NCBI RefSeq assembly: GCF_003937945.1
Contig: NZ_RSEC01000036.1
Span: forward strand, 1,178,001-1,242,000
Source of the DNA: Amycolatopsis eburnea
GTDB lineage: Bacteria; Actinomycetota; Actinomycetes; Mycobacteriales; Pseudonocardiaceae
Direction of reading: 5' to 3'
Length of the DNA: 64,000 nucleotides
Of the stretch, positions 8,327 to 16,042 are shown in pieces (the first letter of the stretch is position 1; every line of letters begins with the position of its first letter). The translations under genes were made by a program, and so were the position numbers. The notes beneath the pieces were generated by a model, which saw only the letters and a program-made list of their open reading frames with translations, was not told the DNA's origin and did not search any database.

Positions 8327-9073
8327 CTAGGACCGCAGCAACGGCGCGAGCAGCGGGCGTTGCGGCGCGGGGACGTATTCGGCGTAGTTGTCGTACAACG
8401 CCTGTTTGGCCAGGTGTGCCGCGCCGGCGCCGTCGGCGGCCCGGATCGCGTCGAGCACCTCGGCGTGGTGCGCGAGCCAGGTGCGCATCAGCGACGTCCG
8501 GTTGCTGGCGTGCTCGAGCTTGTCCTCGATGAGCTCCAGCACGACCCCGCGCACGACTTCTTCGCTGACCACCAGCAAGGGGTTGCGCGAGATGCGCGCG
8601 ATGACCTCGTGGAACGCGACGTCGGCGCGGCTGAACTCGGCGTACCCGTGCGAAACGCCTTCGCGCATGGACTCCAGTGCTGTGTCGAGGCCGGCCAGGT
8701 CGTCGTCGGTGCGCAGCTCCGCCGCGAGCAGGTGGGCCGAGCCGTCGAGGATCATCCGGAACTGCAGGAGTTCCGCGAGCCCGACGTGGTTGGCCCGCGC
8801 GAGCCGGTGCATCGAGCGGTGCAACGCGGCGGGGGACGCGGCCAGCACTTCGGGACCACGCGGGTCACCGGGCCGCGAGCGGATCATTTCGGCGGCCTGC
8901 AGCACGCGCAGGGCTTCCCGGATCGTCGAGCGGCCGACGCCGAACTGCGTCATCAGCTCGCGTTCGCTCGGCAGCCGTTCGCCCGGCTTGAGCTCGCCGC
9001 TGATCACGGCCTGCTCGATCTGCTCGACGACCCGCTCGTACGCGCGGACCGGAGCCACCGGTTCGAACCGCAT
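8327..9073 (-). CDS. GntR-family regulator, FadR/FCD subfamily
   Basis: 248 residues. A winged helix-turn-helix (about 10-75: GELKPGERLPSERELMTQFGVGRSTIREALRVL) is followed by an all-helical FCD ligand domain (about 100-230). FCD domains bind metal and small carboxylates or acyl compounds. I take ATG at 9073 (MRFEPV, preceded by gaggt) rather than a TTG 24 bp upstream. It is transcribed away from the peptide-type transporter operon. A perfect inverted repeat matching the FadR-type operator form lies in the short shared promoter, so it very likely represses that operon and itself until an inducer binds. Confidence 0.9.
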   Translation of the reverse strand: MRFEPVAPVRAYERVVEQIEQAVISGELKPGERLPSERELMTQFGVGRSTIREALRVLQAAEMIRSRPGDPRGPEVLAASPAALHRSMHRLARANHVGLAELLQFRMILDGSAHLLAAELRTDDDLAGLDTALESMREGVSHGYAEFSRADVAFHEVIARISRNPLLVVSEEVVRGVVLELIEDKLEHASNRTSLMRTWLAHHAEVLDAIRAADGAGAAHLAKQALYDNYAEYVPAPQRPLLAPLLRS

Positions 9074-9106
9074 CCCTTGACCTCGTCGTCCCCGCAATGT
9101 CAGGCT

Positions 9107-9121
9107 ACTGGTCTGACCAGT
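9107..9121. promoter_or_regulatory. GntR/FCD-type operator
   Basis: ACTGGTCTGACCAGT is a perfect 7-bp inverted repeat around one base. Its centre TGGTCTGACCA fits the FCD-subfamily consensus TnGTnnnACnA exactly. It lies in the 67-bp gap between the regulator start (9073) and the binding-protein start (9141). Confidence 0.7.
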
Positions 9122-9140
9122 GTACTGAGCTGGAGGCCGA

Positions 9141-10631
9141 ATGAAAGCCCGACTTCACGTGGTGGCAGCGGCGCTGCTGCTCGTGGTGTCCGGCTGCTCG
9201 GCCGGCTCGTCCGCCAGCGTTTCCGCAGGTCCGGACACGCTCTCCGTCGGCTTCACGGCGGAGCCGGCGAACTTCGACTTCACGCGCACGGACGGCGCCG
9301 CGATCCCGCAGGCGTTGCTCTACAACGTCTACGAAGGCCTGGTGAAGCTCGACTCGCAGGGGCGCGTGGTGCCGCTGCTCGCGAAGTCGTGGACGGTCAG
9401 CCAGGATCGCAAGACCTACGACTTCCAGCTGCGACCGGGCGTGAAGTTCAGCAACGGCGCGCCCTTCACCGCCGAAGACGTCAAGTTCTCGCTGCTGCGC
9501 GTGAAGACGGACTGGACGATCTCGATCAAGTCCACGATGGACGTCGTCGACCACGTCGACGTCGTGGCCCCGGACCACGCGCGGGTCGTGCTCTCGAAGC
9601 CGTCCAACGGCTGGCTGTTCAGCCTCACCAGCCGGCTCGGCGCGATGTTCAGCCCCACCGGCGTCGCGGACCTGGCGAACAAGCCAGTCGGCACCGGGCC
9701 GTACGTCGTTTCGGCGCGCAAGCGCGGCGACTCCGTGGTGCTGAAGGCGAATCCCGGGTACTGGGGCCGGAAACCGGCGTACTCGACCGTGGTCCTCAAG
9801 TACATCAAGGACCCGACCGCGCTCAACAACGCGTTGTCCAGCAACGGCATCGACGTCATCTCGGCGATCACCGCGCCCGACTCGATCCCGCAGTTCCAGG
9901 CCGACGACCGGTTCCAGGTCATCCAGGGCACGTCGAACTCCGAGGTCACGCTGGCCATGAACAACCAGCGCGCGCCGCTGAACGACGTCCGCGTGCGGCA
10001 GGCGTTGACGTACGCGATCGACCGGAAGGCGCTGCTCGACACGGCGTGGGCCGGCCGCGGCACGCTCATCGGCAGCATGGTCCCGCCGACCGACCCCTGG
10101 TACGAGGACCTCGCGAACGTCTACCCGTTCGATCCCGGGCGCGCCAAGGCGATGCTGACCGAAGCCGGCGCGACGAACCTGAACCTGCGCCTGCGGATCC
10201 CGAACCTGCCGTACGCCGTATCGGCCGCGCAGGTCGTCCAGTCGCAGCTGGCCGACGTCGGCGTGCGGACCACGATCGAGCCGCTCGACTTCCCGGCGGT
10301 GTGGCTGAAGCAGGTGTTCACCGACCACGACTACGACCTGTCGATCATCCAGCACGTCGAAGCGCGCGACATCACGACGTTCGGGAAACCGAAGTACTAC
10401 TGGGGTTACGACAGCAAGCGCGTCCAGCAGCTGCTCGCCGCCGCCGACAGCGGGACGCCGGAGCAGCAGGTGGCGGACATGAAGCAGGTGGCGCGGCAGC
10501 TGAACACCGACGCGGCCGCGGACTGGCTGTTCCTGTTCCCCAACGTGATCGTGGCGAAGGCCAAGGTCGGCGGGTTCACGCGGAACCAGGTCAGCGAGTC
10601 GTTCGACCTCACCGGATTGGCGCCGCGATGA
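9141..10631 (+). CDS. ABC transporter substrate-binding lipoprotein, peptide/nickel family (SBP_bac_5)
   Basis: 496 residues. Lipoprotein signal with Cys19 in LVVSGCS. The mature protein has the family 5 layout: YEGLVKLDSQGRVVPLLAKSW, the FRL-like segment PGVKFSNGAPFTAEDVKFSL, VGTGPYV, and VRQALTYAIDRKALL. It binds the substrate outside the membrane for the two permeases and two ATPases that follow. Family 5 takes oligopeptides, dipeptides, opines, sugars or nickel. The enzymes in the same operon argue for an amide-containing small molecule, but this is inference. Its stop overlaps the next start as ATGA. Confidence 0.9.
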   Translation: MKARLHVVAAALLLVVSGCSAGSSASVSAGPDTLSVGFTAEPANFDFTRTDGAAIPQALLYNVYEGLVKLDSQGRVVPLLAKSWTVSQDRKTYDFQLRPGVKFSNGAPFTAEDVKFSLLRVKTDWTISIKSTMDVVDHVDVVAPDHARVVLSKPSNGWLFSLTSRLGAMFSPTGVADLANKPVGTGPYVVSARKRGDSVVLKANPGYWGRKPAYSTVVLKYIKDPTALNNALSSNGIDVISAITAPDSIPQFQADDRFQVIQGTSNSEVTLAMNNQRAPLNDVRVRQALTYAIDRKALLDTAWAGRGTLIGSMVPPTDPWYEDLANVYPFDPGRAKAMLTEAGATNLNLRLRIPNLPYAVSAAQVVQSQLADVGVRTTIEPLDFPAVWLKQVFTDHDYDLSIIQHVEARDITTFGKPKYYWGYDSKRVQQLLAAADSGTPEQQVADMKQVARQLNTDAAADWLFLFPNVIVAKAKVGGFTRNQVSESFDLTGLAPR

Positions 10632-11572
10632 CCGCGAAGGTGCTGCGCCGGCTGGCGATCTTCGTGGTCAGCGTCCTGGTCGCGTCGATCATCGTGTTCC
10701 TCTTCATGGCCGTGCTGCCGGGCGATCCGGCGCAGGTCGCGCTCGGCGTCAACGCGACGCCGGAGCTGCTCGCCAAGACGCGCGCGGAGTTCGGCATCGA
10801 CCGGCCGCTCGTGACGCAGTACTTCGACTGGATCGGGGGCGTGCTGCACGGCGACTTCGGCCGTTCGTACGTCACGCGCGACGCGATCGGGCCGCAGCTG
10901 CTCGACCGCCTCGGCGTCACGCTCTGGCTCGTCGGCGCGGGGATGCTGGTGGCGCTGGTGATCGCCGTGCCTGCCGGGACGTTCGCCGCGGTGAAGCACC
11001 GGAAGGCGTCCGGCGCGGGGGTTTCCGGGCTGTCGCAGATCGGCGTCGCGATCCCCGCGTTCCTCGCCGGGATCATCCTGGTGCAGATCTTCGCCGTGCA
11101 GCTGCGGTGGCTGCCGTCCGGCGGGTGGACGCCGCCGAACCAGGACTTCGGCGAGTTCTTCCGCGGGCTCGTGCTTCCCGCGTTGTCGCTGGGCTTGGTG
11201 CAGGGCGCGGTGCTCACGCGGTACGTGCGGTCCGCTGTGCTCGACACCCTGGGCCAGGACTACCTGCGCACCGCGCGGTCCAAGGGCCTGCGGCCCGGAC
11301 AGGCGCTGGTGCGCCACGGCCTGCGCAACGCGTCGGTGCCCGTGGTGACGGTGCTCGGCCTGCAGCTGGCGACGCTGCTGATCGGCGCGGTCGTCGTCGA
11401 GCGCGTGTTCGTGCTGCCGGGCCTGGGGTCGATGCTGCTGGACGCCGTCGCCGCCCGCGATCTGCTGACCGTGCAGGGCATCGTGCTGGTGCTCGTGGTC
11501 GGCGTGCTGCTGGTCAACTTCGTCGTCGACGTCCTCTACACCGTGCTCGATCCGCGATTGCGGGGTTCGTGA
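10628..11572 (+). CDS. Peptide-type ABC transporter permease (DppB/OppB-like)
   Basis: 314 residues with six predicted membrane helices. The N-terminal helix reads LAIFVVSVLVASIIVFLF and is followed by the family segment LPGDPAQVALG. Near the C-terminus is the ATPase-contact loop YLRTARSKGLRPGQALVRHGLRN. It pairs with the next gene to form the transmembrane channel. ATG at 10628 overlaps the binding-protein stop by 4 bp, and its own stop overlaps the next ATG by 1 bp. Confidence 0.92.
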   Translation: MTAKVLRRLAIFVVSVLVASIIVFLFMAVLPGDPAQVALGVNATPELLAKTRAEFGIDRPLVTQYFDWIGGVLHGDFGRSYVTRDAIGPQLLDRLGVTLWLVGAGMLVALVIAVPAGTFAAVKHRKASGAGVSGLSQIGVAIPAFLAGIILVQIFAVQLRWLPSGGWTPPNQDFGEFFRGLVLPALSLGLVQGAVLTRYVRSAVLDTLGQDYLRTARSKGLRPGQALVRHGLRNASVPVVTVLGLQLATLLIGAVVVERVFVLPGLGSMLLDAVAARDLLTVQGIVLVLVVGVLLVNFVVDVLYTVLDPRLRGS

Positions 11573-12378
11573 TGCGCAATCTCGTGATCGGCGGGGTCCT
11601 CGTCGGGCTGGTCGTGCTCGCCGCGCTGCTGTCGTTCGTGTGGACGCCGTTCGACCCGGTGAAGGTCGACGCGGCGAACCGGCTGCTCGGCCCGGGCGCG
11701 GCGCACTGGTTCGGCACCGACAAGTTCGGCCGCGACCTGCTGAGCCAGATCATGGTCGGCGCCCGGACGACGTTGTACGTCGGCGTCGTCGCGGTCGGCA
11801 TCGCCGCCGTGATCGGCACGCCGCTGGGCATCCTCGCCGGGATGTCGCCGCGGTGGCTCGGCGAGTTCGTCATGCGCGTCAACGACCTCGTGCTCGCGTT
11901 CCCCGCGCTGCTGCTGGCGATCATGTTCGGCGCGGTGTTCGGGGCGGACACGCTGACCGCGATGGTCGCGATCGGCATCGCCACGATCCCGTCGTTCGCC
12001 CGGATCGCGCGGTCCGGGACGCTGCAGGTGATGAGCACCGAGTTCGTCCTCGCGGCGCGGGCCGGCGGCCGGTCGCGGCCGCGGATCGCCGTGCGGCACG
12101 TGCTGCCGAACATCTCCGGCCTGCTGATCGTCCAGTCTTCGGTGTCGTTCGCGATCGCGGTGCTCGCCGAAGCGGCGTTGTCGTTCCTCGGCTTCGGCAC
12201 GCGCCCGCCGACGCCGTCGTGGGGCCGGATGCTGCAGGAGTCCCAGGAACTCCTGACCGTGCACCCGCGGCTGGCGCTGGTGCCGGGCATCGCGATCGCC
12301 GTCGCCGTCCTCGGCTTCAACCTTCTCGGCGACGGCCTGCGCGACCGGCTGGACCCCCGATTGGCGGCCCGCGTATGA
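11572..12378 (+). CDS. Peptide-type ABC transporter permease (DppC/OppC-like)
   Basis: 268 residues, about six membrane helices. Typical DppC marks: HWFGTDKFGRDLLSQIMVGARTTLYVG after the first helix, and the contact loop FVLAARAGGRSRPRIAVRHVLPN. It heterodimerises with the preceding permease. Its ATG shares the A of the previous TGA and its stop overlaps the following ATPase start (ATGA), consistent with strict translational coupling. Confidence 0.92.
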   Translation: MRNLVIGGVLVGLVVLAALLSFVWTPFDPVKVDAANRLLGPGAAHWFGTDKFGRDLLSQIMVGARTTLYVGVVAVGIAAVIGTPLGILAGMSPRWLGEFVMRVNDLVLAFPALLLAIMFGAVFGADTLTAMVAIGIATIPSFARIARSGTLQVMSTEFVLAARAGGRSRPRIAVRHVLPNISGLLIVQSSVSFAIAVLAEAALSFLGFGTRPPTPSWGRMLQESQELLTVHPRLALVPGIAIAVAVLGFNLLGDGLRDRLDPRLAARV

Positions 12379-13106
12379 CGCTCTCGGTGCGTGGCCTCAG
12401 CGTTTCTTCGCTCGTCCGTGACGTGTCGTTCGAAATCGGGGCGGGCGAGCGGGTCGGCCTGATCGGCGAGTCCGGGTCCGGCAAGTCGCTGACCGCGTTG
12501 TCGATCATGGGCCTGCTGCCGGACGAACTCCGCGCGTCGGGGTCGATCCGGCTGGGTGACCGCGAGCTGCTCGGAATGTCCGAAAAGGACTTGTCCCGGC
12601 TGCGCGGCGACGAGCTGGCGATGGTGTTCCAGGAGCCGATGACGGCGCTGAACCCGGCCATGCGCGTCGGCCGCCAGGTCACCGAGCCCGGCCGGATCCA
12701 CGGCCGCCGCCACCGCGCGGAAGACCTCCTCGACGCGGTGGGGCTGGCGGGCACCGCGCGCGCGTACCCGCACCAGCTGTCCGGCGGGCAACGGCAGCGG
12801 GTGGTGCTGGCGATGGCGCTGGCCAACGAGCCGTCGCTGCTGATCTGCGACGAGCCGACCACCGCGCTCGACGTCACCGTGCAGTCCCAGATCCTCACCC
12901 TGATCAAAGCCGCACTTTCACGTGAAAGTGCGCTCCTGTTCATCAGCCACGACCTCGCGGTGGTGGCGTCGGTGTGCGAACGCGTGCTCGTGATGCTGGA
13001 CGGCGAGATCGTCGAAGCGGGCTCGACGCGCGAAGTCCTGACGGCGCCGAAGCACGAGTACACGCGAAAGCTCCTGGCCGCTTCGGACCTGGAGGCCCGC
13101 CGATGA
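12375..13106 (+). CDS. Peptide-type ABC transporter ATPase (DppD-like, short), carrying an embedded palindrome
   Basis: 243 residues. Walker A GESGSGKS, Q-loop FQEP, signature LSGGQRQR, Walker B LLICDEPT and the switch histidine in FISHD are all present. It is shorter than usual DppD proteins (about 320), stopping soon after HEYTRKLL without the oligo_HPY C-terminal extension. A 22-bp perfect DNA palindrome (12911-12932) is part of the coding sequence and encodes AALSRESA, just before the switch region. Relatives normally have a charged helix end there. The insertion keeps the frame. Drives uptake with the next ATPase. Confidence 0.9.
   Translation: MTLSVRGLSVSSLVRDVSFEIGAGERVGLIGESGSGKSLTALSIMGLLPDELRASGSIRLGDRELLGMSEKDLSRLRGDELAMVFQEPMTALNPAMRVGRQVTEPGRIHGRRHRAEDLLDAVGLAGTARAYPHQLSGGQRQRVVLAMALANEPSLLICDEPTTALDVTVQSQILTLIKAALSRESALLFISHDLAVVASVCERVLVMLDGEIVEAGSTREVLTAPKHEYTRKLLAASDLEARR
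12911..12932. repeat. Intragenic perfect palindrome, core CTTTCACGTGAAAG
   Basis: A 22-bp perfect palindrome centred on CACGTG; its inner 20 bases are GCACTTTCACGTGAAAGTGC. The same 14-bp core recurs twice at 42946-43001. Outside the core the arms differ between copies yet stay fully complementary, as expected for an element kept for its symmetry. Confidence 0.85.
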
Positions 13107-13876
13107 GCATCGTCGAAGTCCGCGACCTCGAACGCCGCTACGCCCGCCGGGACGTGCACGCCCTGCGCGGTGTCAGCTTCGACGTCGAGGCCGGGCAGCG
13201 GTTCGGCATCGTCGGCGAGTCCGGTTCCGGCAAGTCGACGCTGGTCCGGCTGCTGGCCGCGCTCGACAAGCCGACCGCGGGCACGGTGACGTTCCAAGGT
13301 CGCCGGATCGACAACCTGCCCGAACACAAGCTCGGCTTCCTGCGGTCGGACCTGCAGATCGTCTTCCAGGACCCGATGGGTTCGCTCGACCCGCGCATGC
13401 GCGTGCTGGACATCGTTTCCGAGCCGCTCGGCCGTCGCGAACCCGATCGCGTCGCCGAACTGCTCGCCGCCGTCGGCCTGCCGGTCGACGCCGCGCAGCG
13501 CTTCCCGCACCAGTTCTCCGGCGGCCAGCGGCAGCGCATCTCGATCGCCCGCGCGCTGGCGCCGAACCCGAGCGTGCTGCTCGCCGACGAGCCGGTCAGC
13601 GCGCTCGACGTCTCCGTGCGCGGCCAGATCCTCGACCTCCTCGCGTCGCTGGTCGAGCAGTTCGCGCTGACGCTGATCTTCGTGTCGCACGACCTCGGCG
13701 TGGTCCGGCACGTTTGCGACAGCGTCGCCGTGATGCGCCGAGGCGAGATCGTCGAGCTCGGCGACGTCGACCAGGTCTACGAAGCGCCGCAGCACGAGTA
13801 CACGCGGGAGTTGCTGGCCGCCGCGCCGAACCTGCGCGCCGAGCTGGCCCGGCTGAGCGGAGGCGACGATGGCTGA
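13103..13876 (+). CDS. Peptide-type ABC transporter ATPase (DppF-like, short)
   Basis: 257 residues. Walker A GESGSGKST, Q-loop FQDPMGSLDPR (the DPxxSLDPR segment typical of OppF/DppF), signature FSGGQRQR, Walker B LLADEPVSALD and switch FVSHD. Ends shortly after HEYTRELLAAAP, again without a long C-terminal tail. ATG overlaps the previous stop by 4 bp. Its 3' end overlaps the aldehyde dehydrogenase start by 8 bp, tying transport and catabolism into one transcript. Confidence 0.92.
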   Translation: MSIVEVRDLERRYARRDVHALRGVSFDVEAGQRFGIVGESGSGKSTLVRLLAALDKPTAGTVTFQGRRIDNLPEHKLGFLRSDLQIVFQDPMGSLDPRMRVLDIVSEPLGRREPDRVAELLAAVGLPVDAAQRFPHQFSGGQRQRISIARALAPNPSVLLADEPVSALDVSVRGQILDLLASLVEQFALTLIFVSHDLGVVRHVCDSVAVMRRGEIVELGDVDQVYEAPQHEYTRELLAAAPNLRAELARLSGGDDG

Positions 13877-15281
13877 GTACCCCGGCGGCCTGCCGGTCGG
13901 AGCGGGCTGGGTGTCCACTGTGGATGCCGAAGAAATCGTTTTCCCCTACGACGGGAACGTCATCGGCACCGCGCCGGTCGGCACGCCCGAGCTGGCTCGG
14001 CAGGCTGTCGACGAAGCTGTCGCCATCGCGCGCGAAGTGGCTTCGCTGCCTTCGCGGGTCCGGCGTTCGCTGCTCAACGACGTCGCTTCGGCGGTGCGGG
14101 ATCGGCGCGAGGAGTTCGAGAACCTGCTCGTGCTGGAGACCGGGAAGCCGCTGGTCGACTGCCGCGTCGAGGTCGCGCGCACGATCGTCACCTGGGAAGC
14201 CGCCGCCGAAGAGGTGTCACGGCTGCACGGCGAGACCGTGCCGCTGGACCTCCTGCCGTCCGGTGACGGGCTGGTCGGGTTCTGGAAGCGCAAGCCGATC
14301 GGCGTCGTCGTCGGCATCGCGGGCTTCAACTACCCGCTGCTGCTGGCGTCGCACAAGATCGCCCCTGCGATCGCCGCGGGCTGCCCGGTGATCGTCAAGC
14401 CCGCGCCGCAGACACCGCTGGCCACGCTGTGGCTGGTGCACCTGGTCCGGACGCTCGCGCCGCTGCCCGCCATGGTCCAGCTGGTCACCGGCGACGCCGC
14501 CGTGGGCGCCGCGCTGACGACCGACCGCCGGATCGGCGCGGTGTCGTTCACCGGCTCGGCCGCGGTCGGCCACCGCATCGCCCGCGACGCCGCGCCCACG
14601 AAGACGTTGCTGGAGCTGGGTTCGAACGCGGCCTTGGTCGTCGCCGAGGACGCCGATCTCGAAGCCGCGGTGGACGCCGTGCTGCGCGGTGGTTTCTACG
14701 CTTCCGGCCAGGCGTGCATTTCGGTGCAGCGGGTGCTGGTCGTCGAGTCGGTGGCTTCGGACTTCACCGAACGGCTCCTGGCCCGGCTCGACGAAGTCGT
14801 CGTCGGCGATCCGCGGGACGAGAAGACGCGGGTGTCCGCGCTGATCGACCCCGCTTCGACCGAGCGCGTCGCCGCGTGGATCGAGAAGTCCGGCGCCCGC
14901 CAGGTCGGCGGCGGTGTCGAGGGAACGTTGCTGCGGCCGACCGTCCTGTTCGACGTCCCCGACGGCGTCGAGGCGTGGGACGAAGAGATCTTCGGCCCGG
15001 TCGTCTGCGTGCGCACGGTGTCCGATGTGGACGAAGCTTTCGCCGCGGTCAACGCGTCCCGCTACGGCCTCCACGCCAGCGTCTACAGCAAGTCGCTGAA
15101 CACGGCGTTCCGCGCGCTGGACGAGCTGGAAGTCGGTGGCGTCGTCGTCAACGAGGTGCCCGGCTTCCGCTCGGACACCATGCCCTACGGCGGGGTGAAG
15201 GACTCCGGCATCGGCCGCGAAGGGCCGCGGTTCGCCGTCGAAGAGCTGACCGTGACGCGGATGGCGGTGCTGCGCCCGTGA
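13869..15281 (+). CDS. NAD(P)-dependent aldehyde dehydrogenase
   Basis: 470 residues, full ALDH length. Nucleotide-binding and catalytic marks: PIGVVVGIAGFNYPLLL, VSFTGSAAVGHRIA, general base Glu249 in LLELGSNAA and nucleophile Cys283 in SGQACISVQRV. EEIFGPVV and the PYGGVKDSGIGREG end motif are present. It oxidises an aldehyde to the carboxylate. Coming inside the transporter operon and directly before an SDR, it likely handles an aldehyde made from the imported compound. The substrate class cannot be told. It starts within the ATPase gene (8-bp overlap) and ends overlapping the SDR start (GTGA). Confidence 0.92.
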   Translation: MAEYPGGLPVGAGWVSTVDAEEIVFPYDGNVIGTAPVGTPELARQAVDEAVAIAREVASLPSRVRRSLLNDVASAVRDRREEFENLLVLETGKPLVDCRVEVARTIVTWEAAAEEVSRLHGETVPLDLLPSGDGLVGFWKRKPIGVVVGIAGFNYPLLLASHKIAPAIAAGCPVIVKPAPQTPLATLWLVHLVRTLAPLPAMVQLVTGDAAVGAALTTDRRIGAVSFTGSAAVGHRIARDAAPTKTLLELGSNAALVVAEDADLEAAVDAVLRGGFYASGQACISVQRVLVVESVASDFTERLLARLDEVVVGDPRDEKTRVSALIDPASTERVAAWIEKSGARQVGGGVEGTLLRPTVLFDVPDGVEAWDEEIFGPVVCVRTVSDVDEAFAAVNASRYGLHASVYSKSLNTAFRALDELEVGGVVVNEVPGFRSDTMPYGGVKDSGIGREGPRFAVEELTVTRMAVLRP

Positions 15282-16033
15282 ACTACTCGATGTTGTTCCG
15301 CTTGGACGGCCGCCGCGCGCTCGTGCTCGGCGCCGGGGGCATCGGCCGCGAAGCCGCGCGAGCCTTGGCCGCGCACGGTGCCGACGTCGTGTGCGCGGAC
15401 CGCGACCTCGAAGCCGCGCGCGAGGCCGGCGTCGGCGAGGCGTACGAAATCGACCTGCTCGCACCCGGCGCCGTCGACCGGGCCGCGAGCGACCTCGGCC
15501 CGCTCGACGTCGTCGTGCTGACCGCCGCGACGAACGTCCGCAAGCGGCTGCTGGAGTACACGCGGGAGGAGTTCGACCGCGTCATCGCGCTGAACCTCGG
15601 CGTGACGTTCGAGGTCGTGCGCGTCTTCGGCGCCGACATGGTCGCGCGCGGGCGGGGGAGCATCATCGGCTTCTCGTCGATCCGCGGCACGACCGTCGAG
15701 CCCGGCCAGGGTCCGTACGCGGCCACGAAAGCCGGGCTGGTCCAGCTGTTCCGGACCGCGGCGGCGGAGTTCGGCCCGGCCGGCGTCCGGGTCAACGCGA
15801 TCGCGCCCGGCGTCGTCGAAACGCCGTTGACCGCGCAGATCAAAGCGAACCCCGAGTGGTACGACGCGTACGCGGCGAAGGGCGCGTTGGGCCGCTGGGC
15901 GCGTCCGGACGAGCTGGCCGGCGCGGTCGTGTACCTCGCTTCGGACGCTTCGTCGTTCGTCACCGGCTCCGTGCTCGCCGTGGACGGCGGCTGGACCGCC
16001 GTCGACGGCCGCTTCGAACCGCCTGCCTCGTAA
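15278..16033 (+). CDS. Short-chain dehydrogenase/reductase (SDR)
   Basis: 251 residues, classical SDR. Cofactor loop LVLGAGGIGREAA near residues 15-27, an Asp after the second strand (CADRD) that favours NAD(H), TAATN in place of NNAG, catalytic Tyr/Lys in GPYAATKAG, and the C-terminal DASSFVTGSVLAVDGGW. Probable alcohol/ketone oxidoreductase acting with the preceding aldehyde dehydrogenase. GTG start at 15278 overlaps the ALDH stop; an in-frame ATG 12 bp later is possible. Confidence 0.88.
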   Translation: MNYSMLFRLDGRRALVLGAGGIGREAARALAAHGADVVCADRDLEAAREAGVGEAYEIDLLAPGAVDRAASDLGPLDVVVLTAATNVRKRLLEYTREEFDRVIALNLGVTFEVVRVFGADMVARGRGSIIGFSSIRGTTVEPGQGPYAATKAGLVQLFRTAAAEFGPAGVRVNAIAPGVVETPLTAQIKANPEWYDAYAAKGALGRWARPDELAGAVVYLASDASSFVTGSVLAVDGGWTAVDGRFEPPAS

Positions 16034-16042
16034 GGAGCGCGC

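Noticed and set aside
8360-10627. N-terminal 750 residues of a very long reading ending in the DppB-like permease
   Set aside because: The real permease starts at ATG 10628. The upstream part is antisense of the GntR gene and an off-frame of the binding protein.
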